Shown: positions 25,783 to 34,644 of the stretch, piece by piece
Position numbering within the stretch: the first letter of the stretch is position 1
How the letters are laid out: each line of letters starts with the position of its first letter
NCBI RefSeq assembly: GCF_041200175.1
Contig: NZ_CP165727.1
Coordinates: forward strand, 6,933,501 to 6,997,500
Length of the DNA stretch: 64,000 nt
Source of the DNA: Streptomyces sp. R33
Lineage (GTDB): Bacteria > Actinomycetota > Actinomycetes > Streptomycetales > Streptomycetaceae
Reading direction: 5' to 3'
Notes under the pieces: model-generated
Database searches by the model: none
Seen by the model: the letters and a program-made list of their open reading frames with translations, nothing else
What the model was told of the DNA's origin: nothing
Program-made: the position numbers and the translations under genes

Positions 25783-27165
25783 TCAGATCCGCTCGGGAAC
25801 AGGATTGCCCGCCGCCTCCACCGCGCGCCGCACCGGCACCCGTGCCAGCAGCACGAAACCCAGTGCGAAGAACACCACCAACGAGATGATCGCGTCCCGG
25901 TAGCTGCCCGTGACCTGGTACGTCAGGCCGAACACCAGCGGTCCGATCCAGCTCAGCCCGCGATCGCTCATCTCGTACGCGGAGAAGTACTCGGCCTCCT
26001 TGCCCGCCGGCACCAGGTGCGAGAACAGCGAGCGCGACAGCGCCTGGCTGCCGCCCAGCACCAGCCCGATCATCGAGGCGAGGGCGAAGAACCACACCGG
26101 CGTCCGGGCCGGCAGGAAGTACCCCGCCGCCAGCGTCAGCGCCCACGCCGCCAGCGAGCCGAGGATCGTCCGCTTCGCGCCGTAGATCACGGCCAGCCGG
26201 CCCATGCCCAGAGCGCCCGCCACGGCCAGCACCTGCACCAGCAGCACCGCCGCGATCAGCGTGGACTGCTCGAGCTCGAGCTCCTGCTTGCCGTAGATCG
26301 AGGCCTGCGAGATCACCGTCTGCACGCCGTCGTTGTAGATCAGATAGGCGAGCAGGAACGACAGGGTCAGCGGGTAGCGCCGCATGTCCTTCAGCGTGGC
26401 GACGAGCTGCTTCCAGCCACTCACGGCCGGTGCCGCCCCGGGCTCCCGCGCCACGGCGCGGTCCCGCAGCCGGCGCAGCGGGACGATCGCGAAGGCTCCC
26501 CACCACAGGCCCGCCGACGCCAGGCAGATCCGTACCGCTTCGCCCTCGCTGAGCCCGAAGGAGTCGTGGCCCAGGTAGAGCACCAGGTTGACCACGAGCA
26601 TCAGCGAGCCCGCCGTGTAGCCGAAGGCCCAGCCCCGCGAGGACACCGCGTCCCGCTCGTCCGGCGTGGAGATCTGCGGCAGGTAGGCGTTGTAGAGCAC
26701 CATCGAGACCGAGAGCGCGGCGTTCGCCACGATCAGCAGCAGTCCGCCCAGCAGGTAGCGCTCGCCGCCCAGGAAGAACATTCCGGCGGTGGCCGCCGCG
26801 CCCGTGTACGCCGCCACCGCGAGCAGCGGCTTCTTCCGGCCGGTCCGGTCGGCGACGGCCCCCACCAGCGGCATGAGCAGCAGGGCGAGGATCACCGACG
26901 CCGAGACCGAGTAGGCGAAGAACGACCCGACCCGCACCGGGATGCCCAACGGGTGCACGAACCCGGGGGTGCCCTGCGCCTTCGCGGCGGCCTCCGCCAC
27001 CGAGGTCAGGTAGGGCCCGAGGAACACGGTCAGCACGCTCGCCGAGTACACCGAGACCGCGAAGTCGTAGAAGTACCAGCCCCGCTGCTCGCGCTTGCGC
27101 GCGGCCGCGCCGGCTCTGCCGTCCTCGGCCCCCGGTTCCGCTTCGTCCATGGTCTGCGCACTCAT
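25783..27165 (-). CDS. MFS transporter of the UMF1/Atg22-like type
   Basis: This 460-residue integral membrane protein has about twelve hydrophobic segments and the UMF1/VC0807 family pattern, opening with REQRGWYFYDFAVSVYSASVLTVFLGPYL and with a GAVADRTGRKKPLL loop after the second helix. It probably exports a small metabolite, of unknown identity. The ATG at 27165 has GAGGGGG six bases upstream. The glycerophosphodiesterase gene upstream (67-bp gap) is on the same strand and may be cotranscribed. Confidence 0.88.
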   Translation of the reverse strand: MSAQTMDEAEPGAEDGRAGAAARKREQRGWYFYDFAVSVYSASVLTVFLGPYLTSVAEAAAKAQGTPGFVHPLGIPVRVGSFFAYSVSASVILALLLMPLVGAVADRTGRKKPLLAVAAYTGAAATAGMFFLGGERYLLGGLLLIVANAALSVSMVLYNAYLPQISTPDERDAVSSRGWAFGYTAGSLMLVVNLVLYLGHDSFGLSEGEAVRICLASAGLWWGAFAIVPLRRLRDRAVAREPGAAPAVSGWKQLVATLKDMRRYPLTLSFLLAYLIYNDGVQTVISQASIYGKQELELEQSTLIAAVLLVQVLAVAGALGMGRLAVIYGAKRTILGSLAAWALTLAAGYFLPARTPVWFFALASMIGLVLGGSQALSRSLFSHLVPAGKEAEYFSAYEMSDRGLSWIGPLVFGLTYQVTGSYRDAIISLVVFFALGFVLLARVPVRRAVEAAGNPVPERI

Positions 27166-27232
27166 AGGTGCCCCCTCGCTGGTCCCCGTACCGCACGGCC
27201 CACCGGATCCGCACGGCGGCCGTACGGGCCCG

Positions 27233-28003
27233 TCAGGCCCAGGCCCCGCGGCGGTCCAGCACCGTGCGCAAGATGTCGATCCGGTCGGTCATGATGCCAT
27301 CGACTCCCAGGTCAAGGAGAGCCTCCATACGTTCCGGTTCGTTCACGGTCCAGACGTGCACCTGGAGTCCCCGCTCGTGCGCCGTGCGCACGAACCGCCG
27401 GTCGACCACACGGATGCCCGCCTGCGTCTCCGGAACCTGCGCCGCCACCGCCCCGACCCGCAGCGCCGCCGGGATCGCGTACGAGCGCAGCCGCAGCCCG
27501 AGCACCCCGCGCACCCCGTACGAGGTCGCCAGCCGGGGTCCGGCGATCTTCTGGGCGCGGGCCACCCGGCTCTCCGAGAAGGAGCCCACGCACACCCGGT
27601 CCCAGACGCCCGCCCGGGCGATCAGATTGACCAGGGGATGCAGGGCCGACTCGGACTTGACGTCGATGTTCCAGCGGGCGTCGGGGAACTCCTCCAGGAG
27701 CTCCTCGAACAGCGGCAGCGGCTCGGTGCCCGCCACCCGGACCTCGCGGACCTTGCTCCAGGTCAGCTCGGCGATCCGGCCCTGCCCGTCGGTGACCCGG
27801 TCGAGCGTGGAGTCGTGGAACGCGACGAGCTTCCCGTCGGCGGTGGCGTGCACATCGGTCTCGAAGTACCGGTAGCCCGCATCGGCGGCCCGCCGGAAGG
27901 CCGCGGCGGTGTTCTCCAGCCCGTCCGCGGCACCTCCCCGATGCGCGAAGGGGATCGGAGCGGGGTGGTCCAGATACGGATGGCGAAGGCGTACGTGCGT
28001 CAC
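27233..28003 (-). CDS. Glycerophosphodiester phosphodiesterase
   Basis: This 256-residue protein hydrolyses glycerophosphodiesters to glycerol 3-phosphate and an alcohol. The GDPD signature is intact: IPFAHRGGAADGLENTAAAF with its His and Glu, FETDVHATADGKLVAFHDSTLDRVTDG with the metal Glu/Asp and second catalytic His, and NIDVKSESA. The C-terminal VHVWTVNEPERMEALLDLGVDGIMTD is typical. There is no signal peptide, so it is cytoplasmic. The GTG at 28003 is the best start; the longer ORF upstream looks non-coding. Confidence 0.92.
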   Translation of the reverse strand: MTHVRLRHPYLDHPAPIPFAHRGGAADGLENTAAAFRRAADAGYRYFETDVHATADGKLVAFHDSTLDRVTDGQGRIAELTWSKVREVRVAGTEPLPLFEELLEEFPDARWNIDVKSESALHPLVNLIARAGVWDRVCVGSFSESRVARAQKIAGPRLATSYGVRGVLGLRLRSYAIPAALRVGAVAAQVPETQAGIRVVDRRFVRTAHERGLQVHVWTVNEPERMEALLDLGVDGIMTDRIDILRTVLDRRGAWA

Positions 28004-28185
28004 CCGCCGCAGTATGCACGGTGTCACCGGCGGGGAGGGAGCGGCCGGATGGCTGCGTGGTGAACGCCGCACCGCCCCTGGCCCGGGTGGACCGCGGCGT
28101 GACAGGCTGTGGGGGCGGAAGCAATCCAATACCGGCCGCGCCCGCCAGCGGGCGGGGCCAATTCGATGAAGGTGGACCGGACAGC

Positions 28186-29688
28186 ATGGCAGAGTGGACC
28201 TCGGCGGTGGGTGCCGCACAGCTCGCCCGTCTCATCACCTCCCAGCAGGAGCGGCCCGGTGTCCCCGGGGCGCGGAAGCTGCCCGCCTACCGCAACCTCG
28301 CCGACGGCATCCGGCTGCTCGTCCTCGAAGGCCGCGTCCCCGTCGCCGCCCGGCTGCCCGCCGAACGGGAGCTCGCCGTCTCCCTCTCCCTCTCCCGCAC
28401 CACCGTCGCCGCCGCGTACGAGGCCCTGCGCGGGGAGGGCTTCCTGGAGTCCCGGCGCGGCGCCGGCAGCTGGACCTCCGTACCGGCCGGGAACCCGCTG
28501 CCCGCCCGGGGGCTGGAACCGCTGCCGCCCGAGTCCCTCGGCTCGATGATCGACCTCGGCTGCGCCGCGCTCCCGGCCCCCGAGCCCTGGCTCACCAAGG
28601 CCGTACAGGGCGCCCTCGAAGAGCTCCCCCCGTACGCGCACACCCACGGGGACTACCCCGCCGGGCTGCCCGCCCTGCGGGGGATGCTCGCCGACCGCTA
28701 CACCGAGCGCGGCATCCCCACGATGCCCGAGCAGATCATGGTCACCACCGGCGCGATGGGCGCCATCGACGCCATCTGCAGCCTCTTCGCCGGCCGCGGA
28801 GAGCGGATCGCCGTCGAATCCCCCTCCTACGCCAACATCCTCCAGCTCATGCGCGCCGCCGGCGTCCGGCTCGTGCCCGTCGCGATGGCCGACGGCCTGG
28901 CCGGCTGGGACATGACCGTGTGGCGCCAGGTACTGCGCGACGCCGCGCCCCGCCTCGCCTACGTCGTCGCCGACTTCCACAACCCCACCGGCGCGCTGGC
29001 CTCGGACGAGCAGCGCCGCGCCATGGTGGAGGCCGCCCGCTCGGCCGGCACCGTACTCGTCGCCGACGAGACCATGGCCGAGCTCCAGCTGGACCCGGCG
29101 CTGGAGATGCCCCGCCCGGTCTGCTCCTTCGACCCGTCCGGCTCCACCGTGATCACCGTCGGCTCCGCCAGCAAGGCCTTCTGGGCCGGCATGCGGATCG
29201 GCTGGGTCCGCGCGGCACCCGACGTCATCCGCAGCCTGGTCGCGGCGCGCGCGTACGCCGACCTCGGCACACCGGTGCTCGAGCAGCTCGCGGTCAACTG
29301 GCTGATGCGGACCGGCGGCTGGGCGGAGGCCGTGGAGATCCGCCGCGACCAGGCCCGCGAGAACCGGGACGCGCTGGTCGCCGCGGTGCGCCGGGAGCTG
29401 CCCGACTGGGAGTTCGAGGTGCCGCAGGGCGGGCTGACCCTGTGGGCCCGCGCCGGCGGCCTGTCCGGATCCCGGCTGGCCGAGGTGGGGGAGCGGGTCG
29501 GCGTACGGGTCCCCTCGGGGCCGCGGTTCGGCGTCGACGGGGCCTTCGAGGGCTACGTCCGGCTGCCGTTCACCGTCGGCGGGCCCGTGGCCGAGGAGGC
29601 CGCGGTCCGCCTCGCGGCGGCCGCCCGCCTGGTCGGCACGGGCGCGGGCGGCAGCGGCGCCGAACCCCCGCGCACGTTCGTCGCGTAG
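28186..29688 (+). CDS. MocR-type regulator (GntR winged helix fused to aminotransferase-like domain)
   Basis: This 500-residue protein has an N-terminal GntR winged helix (about residues 35-105, RLPAERELAVSLSLSRTTVAAAYEAL) followed by a fold-type I aminotransferase-like domain. The PLP lysine is in TVGSASKAFWAGMRIGW and the cofactor Asp/Tyr region in ADFHNPTGAL. MocR proteins use PLP or an aminotransferase-type ligand to control transcription, often of vitamin B6 or transport genes. The target is probably itself or the divergent gene. Self-complementary sequence (CGCCCGC-CA-GCGGGCG, 28139-28154) lies just upstream of the start. Confidence 0.93.
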   Translation: MAEWTSAVGAAQLARLITSQQERPGVPGARKLPAYRNLADGIRLLVLEGRVPVAARLPAERELAVSLSLSRTTVAAAYEALRGEGFLESRRGAGSWTSVPAGNPLPARGLEPLPPESLGSMIDLGCAALPAPEPWLTKAVQGALEELPPYAHTHGDYPAGLPALRGMLADRYTERGIPTMPEQIMVTTGAMGAIDAICSLFAGRGERIAVESPSYANILQLMRAAGVRLVPVAMADGLAGWDMTVWRQVLRDAAPRLAYVVADFHNPTGALASDEQRRAMVEAARSAGTVLVADETMAELQLDPALEMPRPVCSFDPSGSTVITVGSASKAFWAGMRIGWVRAAPDVIRSLVAARAYADLGTPVLEQLAVNWLMRTGGWAEAVEIRRDQARENRDALVAAVRRELPDWEFEVPQGGLTLWARAGGLSGSRLAEVGERVGVRVPSGPRFGVDGAFEGYVRLPFTVGGPVAEEAAVRLAAAARLVGTGAGGSGAEPPRTFVA

Positions 29689-29722
29689 GACCCGGGGGAC
29701 GGCGGACCCGGCGGTTCAGGGC

Positions 29723-31390
29723 TCAGGGGCCGACGGGCCAGGGGCCGCGCGCCGGCGGGGCCTCGGCCGGGGCCTCCTCGGCCTCCTCGGCGTCGGCCGA
29801 CGGATCCTGCGCCCGGGCCGGCGGCTGCACGATGTGCAGCGGCTTCGACAGCGTCACGCGGCCCGGCACGCCCGGGGCCGGCAGCTGCCGGCCGGGCAGC
29901 AGCTCCTGCACCGCATGGCGGTGCGCCGGGTGCGTGGCGTCGTCGTACGGGTCCGGCGTGGCGGGCACCTGCAAGCGGTGCACGGGACCCGCGCCGAGCC
30001 GCGCGTACCCGCGCCCCGGAGGCACCTGGGCCGTCGGGGTGGTGTGCGGCGGCAGTCCCAGCACGTCGGTGATCTGCTGGATCGCGGCGGCCCCCAGCAC
30101 GACCCGGGCCCGGGTGTGCTGCCAGACGGCGTCGTTCAGCAGCTCCAGGTGGTCGAACTGCTCGGCCACCACGACCGTGATGTGCGCGGTGCGCCCGTGC
30201 CGCAGCGGCACCTGGAGCCGGGCGAGGGGGTCGGGGCTCCCGTCGGCCGCCGCGAGGTGCGCGAGCACGCTGGGCCGGTCCAGCAGGATCCACAGCGGCC
30301 GCCGGGTGTCCTCGGGCGCGGGGCGGCCGGCCTCGCGGGCCCGGTGCGTGGCGATCAGCCGCCGTTCGGTCTCGCGCGCGGCCCACTCCAGGGTGGCCAG
30401 CGCCCCGGCCGGACCGCACTCCACGGCCAGCACGCCCGTACGCCCGGACAGGCAGGAGAACTCCCCGCTGCCGCCGCCCTCGACGACCAGCACCTCGCCC
30501 CCGTGCTGCAGGGCCTGCAGGGCGATCGAGCGCAGCAGGGTCGAGGTGCCGCTGCCGGGCTGGCCGACGGCCAGCAGGTGCGGCTCGGTGGAGCGGGGGC
30601 CGGTGCGCCAGATCACCGGCGGCACGTCGCGCGGCTGGTCGTCCTCCAGGACCGGCAGGGTGCGCTGCACACTGCCGGCATCGGTGAAGCCGAGCACGGT
30701 CTCGCCGGGAGAGGTGACGAACGGCTGGGCGGCGATGCCCGTCGGCAGCGCCGTGAGCACCGTCAGGTCGAGCTGGTTGCCCTCCTCGTCCCAGTCGAAG
30801 AGGTACTCCCGGCCGCGCCCGGACTTGGCGTGCAGCAGGGCCTCGATCCGGGCCCGCGAGGCGGCCTCGGCGTCGGTGAAGTAGGCGGGGTAGCGGATCC
30901 GGAGCCGGGTGATGCGGCCCGCGTCGTCGAAGGCGTAGTCGCTGAACGCCTTGTCCCACTCCCCGCCGTGGGCGAAGAGCGGGCTGGGGTCCTCGGGGGT
31001 GGAGAAGTACGGGACGAGGGCCTCGTAGAGGGAGCCGAGCCGTTCGGTCTCGGCGTCGCTGGGCCCGGTCTTCACCGGGGTCCGGTCGCGCCCCTGCCAG
31101 GCCGCCGCCGCCATCAGGGTGATCAGGGCGACGAGGGGCCCGTACGGGACGAGCGCGACCACGAGGACGCAGGCGGCTCCCAGGAACAGCGCGGGACCAC
31201 GCTTGTCCCTGGGGGTCTGCGTCCACTTGCGCCGCCCGGCCGAGGCCAGGACGCGCAGGCCGCGCCCGATGACGAGGAGCGGATGGAGGACGTCCGTGGC
31301 GCTGTCGGCGGCCGTGCGAGCAAGGTCGCGGCCCCGGGCCAGCGACGTGGTGCCGCTGCTGAGGATGCGGGGGAGTGGGCGCCGGGCCAC
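29723..31390 (-). CDS. FtsK/SpoIIIE-like membrane ATPase with degenerate P-loop
   Basis: This 555-residue protein has two hydrophobic segments near residues 45-80 and a C-terminal FtsK/TraB-like nucleotide-binding domain. The P-loop reads GQPGSGTSTLL, with threonine (about residue 282) where the invariant lysine should be. The Walker B-like strand RPLWILLDRPSVL also lacks the second acidic residue. It resembles chromosomal relatives of Streptomyces plasmid transfer/spread proteins such as SCO1416. It may bind but not hydrolyse ATP. GTG 31390 has AGGAG seven bases upstream. The partner gene at 31661 lies just upstream. Confidence 0.82.
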   Translation of the reverse strand: MARRPLPRILSSGTTSLARGRDLARTAADSATDVLHPLLVIGRGLRVLASAGRRKWTQTPRDKRGPALFLGAACVLVVALVPYGPLVALITLMAAAAWQGRDRTPVKTGPSDAETERLGSLYEALVPYFSTPEDPSPLFAHGGEWDKAFSDYAFDDAGRITRLRIRYPAYFTDAEAASRARIEALLHAKSGRGREYLFDWDEEGNQLDLTVLTALPTGIAAQPFVTSPGETVLGFTDAGSVQRTLPVLEDDQPRDVPPVIWRTGPRSTEPHLLAVGQPGSGTSTLLRSIALQALQHGGEVLVVEGGGSGEFSCLSGRTGVLAVECGPAGALATLEWAARETERRLIATHRAREAGRPAPEDTRRPLWILLDRPSVLAHLAAADGSPDPLARLQVPLRHGRTAHITVVVAEQFDHLELLNDAVWQHTRARVVLGAAAIQQITDVLGLPPHTTPTAQVPPGRGYARLGAGPVHRLQVPATPDPYDDATHPAHRHAVQELLPGRQLPAPGVPGRVTLSKPLHIVQPPARAQDPSADAEEAEEAPAEAPPARGPWPVGP

Positions 31391-31466
31391 GGGCGTCTCC
31401 TGGAGTTGTCGTGGAGCGGGACGGTGCGGTCGGGGGGCGGGGAGGGCCTGATCCGCCGGGCACCCC

Positions 31467-31661
31467 CTACAACTTGATCCCGCCGAGCAGGCTCGCGAGG
31501 CTCGCGGTGCTCGCCGTGATGCTCGGCGCGATGGCGGAGCCGGCGAGGAAGAAGCCGAACAGCGCACAGACGAACGCGTGGGACAGCTTCATCCCGTCCT
31601 TCTTGAAGAAGAGGAAGGCGATGATGCCGAGCAGGACGACGCCTGAGATGGACAGGATCAT
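31467..31661 (-). CDS. Small membrane protein, Spd-like
   Basis: This 64-residue protein has two hydrophobic helices (MILSISGVVLLGIIAFLFF and AFVCALFGFFLAGSAIA) joined by a KKDGMK loop. AGGAGA lies eight bases before ATG 31661. It is 76 bases upstream of the FtsK-like ATPase gene and resembles the small membrane partner seen next to spread/transfer ATPases of Streptomyces plasmids (SCO1415-like). The two probably form one operon. Confidence 0.8.
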   Translation of the reverse strand: MILSISGVVLLGIIAFLFFKKDGMKLSHAFVCALFGFFLAGSAIAPSITASTASLASLLGGIKL

Positions 31662-31993
31662 GAGAGGTTCTCCTGGTGGGTGGGGACAGTCACCATCAGT
31701 TGTTCCAGGCTCACAGGAAGTATCAATGCGATAAAAGGTGCATACGGGTGAATGTGGGCTTTTTTCACTTGACCGGCGCAGCCCCGCTGGCGCGTCCGGC
31801 GCCGAGCGGGGCCAACCGGACCGGCCCGGCCCCCACCAGTGCCGACGGGGATCCTTGCCTCGGTCCGGCCCCCGTATGTGCAGGTCCGGGCGCTACCCTG
31901 GCGATTCACCCGTACGGCCGCAGCGCCGTACGCCCCCCTGCCCGCCGGACTGGGGAACCTCATGCCGACAGCGAGTGAAAGGCGGTACGACAG

Positions 31994-32416
31994 ATGAGCG
32001 AGCACGAGCCCACCGAGGGCGGCTCCCAGGGCGCTCCCGACGAGGACGTCATCGAACTGGCCACCAAGATCTTCGACCTCGCCCGCCAGGGCGAGACCGA
32101 GACGCTCACCGCGTACCTCGACGCCGGAGTACCGGCCAACCTCACCAACGACCGCGGTGACACCCTCGTCATGCTGGCCGCGTACCACGGCCACGCCGCC
32201 ACCGTCACGGCCCTGCTGGCCCGCGGCGCCGAGGCCGACCGCGCCAATGACCGCGGCCAGACCCCGCTCGCCGGCGCCGTCTTCAAGGGCGAGGAAGCCG
32301 TCATCCGCGCCCTGCTCGCCGGAGGCGCGGACCCGACGGCCGGAACCCCCTCCGCCGTGGACACCGCCCGCATGTTCGCCAAGGCGGACCTGCTGGAACT
32401 CTTCGGAGCCAACTAG
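31994..32416 (+). CDS. Ankyrin-repeat protein
   Basis: This 140-residue soluble protein has three ankyrin repeats (GVPANLTNDRGDTLVMLAAYHGHAATVTALLARGAEADRANDRGQTPLAGAVFKGEEAVIRALLAGGADP read as units of about 33 residues). It is probably a protein-protein adaptor. It diverges from the small membrane protein gene. The 332-bp intergenic region between them contains an AT-richer patch (31720-31770) and a TACCCT box near 31895 that could be its -10. Confidence 0.9.
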   Translation: MSEHEPTEGGSQGAPDEDVIELATKIFDLARQGETETLTAYLDAGVPANLTNDRGDTLVMLAAYHGHAATVTALLARGAEADRANDRGQTPLAGAVFKGEEAVIRALLAGGADPTAGTPSAVDTARMFAKADLLELFGAN

Positions 32417-32426
32417 TCCGTTTTTG

Positions 32427-32468
32427 CCCGTGACCTGGCACGGTCCGACCGGTCCGCCACCTCACGGG
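32427..32468 (+). terminator. Hairpin after the ankyrin gene
   Basis: CCCGTGA (32427-32433) pairs with TCACGGG (32462-32468). The stem follows a TTTTT run just after the stop codon. The region to 32650 otherwise shows no gene. Confidence 0.45.
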
Positions 32469-32650
32469 TTGATCACGGCAGCCGTAAATGTGGTCGCGGT
32501 GCACAAACCGGCTGGGTCATCATGGCGTCGGATTCGATTTGCGAACACGGCGGACGGGCAGGAGCGGGCAGGACACGAAGGGTGTCCGTACCCACCCCCT
32601 GCGCAGACCGGCCGTCCCGGTCGCGAAGCACCGACGAGAGTGAGAAGGCA

Positions 32651-32713
32651 ATGGTCTACATCGAGCGGAACATGACGGCGAACGTCCTCACATGCTGTTA
32701 CGCGGCCCTGTGA
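32651..32713 (+). CDS. Candidate 20-residue leader peptide with adjacent cysteines
   Basis: The ORF reads MVYIERNMTANVLTCCYAAL. GAGAAGG lies two bases before the ATG, and the stop is 46 bases upstream of the HEAT-repeat gene. The TGC-TGT pair followed by a stop resembles a cysteine-sensing leader peptide. No homologue is known to me, so it could be chance. Confidence 0.3.
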   Translation: MVYIERNMTANVLTCCYAAL

Positions 32714-32759
32714 ATCCCGATTCCCGGTTGCGTCCCCAGCTTGATTTGAGGCCATTCCC

Positions 32760-34157
32760 ATGTTCGAACCAGTCATAGCGCCAAGCGGCACCCTGCTCGG
32801 GCTCCTCCAGCGGGGCCGCGGCGACGGCACGCTGCACGCCCTTGCGGCGCCCCGCACGGAGGCCCTCGCGGCCCTCAACCAGTGCGTGGTCAGCGATCCG
32901 CGCCAGGACTGGCAGGTCGAGAACCGCTCGCTGTACTACGCACGCCTGTACCTGGACCTCGACGGCCCCCTCGGCGAGATCGAGAGCCACCTCTTCAGCG
33001 CCGACGACCTCGTCGACGACACGGACCACCGGACCGGACTCGCCCTGTCCGTCCTGGGCCACCTGGCCTCGTACGGCCGCGACGACGCGCTCATGCTGCT
33101 GCGCCGCTACGCCGCCTCCGGCGCCAACTGGGCCTGGGCCCTCGACGAGCTCGCCCTGCGCGACGACGACGAGGGGCTGCGCAGCCTCGCCACGCCCGTC
33201 CTCGCCAGATTCCCGGCCACCGCCGAGGGCGAGGCGCGGCTGGCCGCCGCCGTCCGCGACGCGTACGAGCCCCGGCCGTGGTGCCTGTGGGAAGAGTCAC
33301 CGGAGTACGGCGACCGCCTGCGCGCAGCCCGCCAGCAAGGCTCCTTCGACCGCTGGCAGCGCCAGCTCACCCCGAACGGCCCCCGGCCCGGCTGGGGCGT
33401 ACAGGCCGTCTTCGACTGGGCCGCCGACGGGCTGCGCCGCGGCACCCCGCTGCACGTGCCCGCCGCACGCTGTCTCGCCGCCGTCGCCGCACCCGAGGAC
33501 CGCTCCGCGATCCTCGCCGCCGCCGCCGGCGCCGCGGGCGAGGCCGCCCGGGCCACCGCCCTGCACCACCTGGTCCTCGCCGAGCCGGAGAACCCGGCCG
33601 TGCTGGACCTCATCGAAGCCGCCGGGGACGAGCCCGCCGTGGCCGCCTACGAGCGCATGTGCGGCCCCGCGGCCGTCGACCGGGCCCGGCAGTGGGTCCA
33701 CCGCCCCGACGCGCTGGGCGCGGCCGCAGCCGCCCTCCTGGCCGCCCGGGGCGCAGCCGAGGACACCGGACTCGTCCTGGGCGCCCTCCGCTCCACCGTC
33801 CGCGGCTCGGGCCCGGACGCCCAGCGGCTGTTCGCCCTGGTCGACGGGGCGGGCCGGCTCTCCATCGGCTGCGCGGCACCGGTGCTGCGCCACATCTACC
33901 GCGAGACGGCCTCGTCCCACCTGCGCGGGCGCGCGGCGCGCGCCCTGGCCAGCACGGACCCGTCCTTCGCGGCCGGCTTCGCCGTCGAATGCCTCTGGGA
34001 CTGCGAGGAGACCACCCGCGAGGTGGCGGCCCGCCACGCGGAAACGGCGGACGCCCGCGTAGCGCCGAGGCTCCGCAGGCTGGCGTCGGACCCGGCGGAG
34101 GAAGAGGACGTCCAGTCGGCCGTCCGCAGCCGCATCGCGCCGGAGTCGGCGGTGTAG
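32760..34157 (+). CDS. HEAT-repeat domain protein
   Basis: This 465-residue, all-helical Ala/Leu/Arg-rich protein contains repeated helical hairpins (for example LALSVLGHLASYGRDDALMLLRRYAASG and SLATPVLARFPATAEGEARLAAAV), typical of HEAT-like scaffolds. There is no signal peptide or membrane segment. It probably serves as a binding platform, partner unknown. GAGG lies eight bases before the ATG. Its 3' end runs straight into a large repetitive element without genes. Confidence 0.82.
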   Translation: MFEPVIAPSGTLLGLLQRGRGDGTLHALAAPRTEALAALNQCVVSDPRQDWQVENRSLYYARLYLDLDGPLGEIESHLFSADDLVDDTDHRTGLALSVLGHLASYGRDDALMLLRRYAASGANWAWALDELALRDDDEGLRSLATPVLARFPATAEGEARLAAAVRDAYEPRPWCLWEESPEYGDRLRAARQQGSFDRWQRQLTPNGPRPGWGVQAVFDWAADGLRRGTPLHVPAARCLAAVAAPEDRSAILAAAAGAAGEAARATALHHLVLAEPENPAVLDLIEAAGDEPAVAAYERMCGPAAVDRARQWVHRPDALGAAAAALLAARGAAEDTGLVLGALRSTVRGSGPDAQRLFALVDGAGRLSIGCAAPVLRHIYRETASSHLRGRAARALASTDPSFAAGFAVECLWDCEETTREVAARHAETADARVAPRLRRLASDPAEEEDVQSAVRSRIAPESAV

Positions 34158-34231
34158 GGCGGGGGGTGCCGGCCTGGGGGCGGGGACGGCGGGCGGCGGG
34201 AACCGGGGCGGCCGGGGGCGCTCGGCGTCGG

Positions 34232-34410
34232 AGGCCGGGCGGGATGCCGGGGGTGGCCCTGGGCACTTGGCGTCGGAGGAGCCGACGGGATGCCGGGGGG
34301 CCCATCGGACTCGGCGCAGAAGGCCGGGCGGGATGCCGGGGGCGGACGTGTGGCGCGTCGGAGGAGCCGACGGGATGGCCGGGGGCGGGGCCCATCGGAC
34401 TCGGCACCGG
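34232..34410 (+). repeat. Two tandem copies of an ~89-bp G-rich repeat
   Basis: Copies start at 34232 and 34321, each beginning AGGCCGGGCGGGATGCCGGG and containing GCGTCGGAGGAGCCGACGGGATG and GGCCCATCGGACTCGGC-type blocks. A partial third copy starts near 34411. No frame has coding character. Confidence 0.75.
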
Positions 34411-34455
34411 AGGGCGGGCCGGGACGCCGGCGGCCGCGCGAGCGGGGTCGGGGCC

Positions 34456-34644
34456 GCGGATGGGGACGCCGGGGGCGGGTTCGCGCATTGGCACCGGGAG
34501 AGCGGATCGGGACGTCGTCGGGGCAGGGCCGCGCAATCGGAGTCGGGGGAGCGGATCGGGGGCCAGGGGCGGGGTTCGCGCCCTCGGCATCAGGACAGTG
34601 GATCGGGGGCCAGGGGGCGGGGTTCGCGAACTCGGTGTCGGTGT
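34456..34644 (+). repeat. 46-49-bp G-rich tandem repeats, left flank of the large inverted repeat
   Basis: Units begin with GCGGATCGGG or close variants at 34456, 34502, 34551 and 34598. Each includes a G-run block, GGGTTCGCGC-like sequence and a TCGG..TCGG block. The last unit runs into the left arm of the inverted repeat. The same unit occurs on the opposite strand at 35890-36085. Confidence 0.75.
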
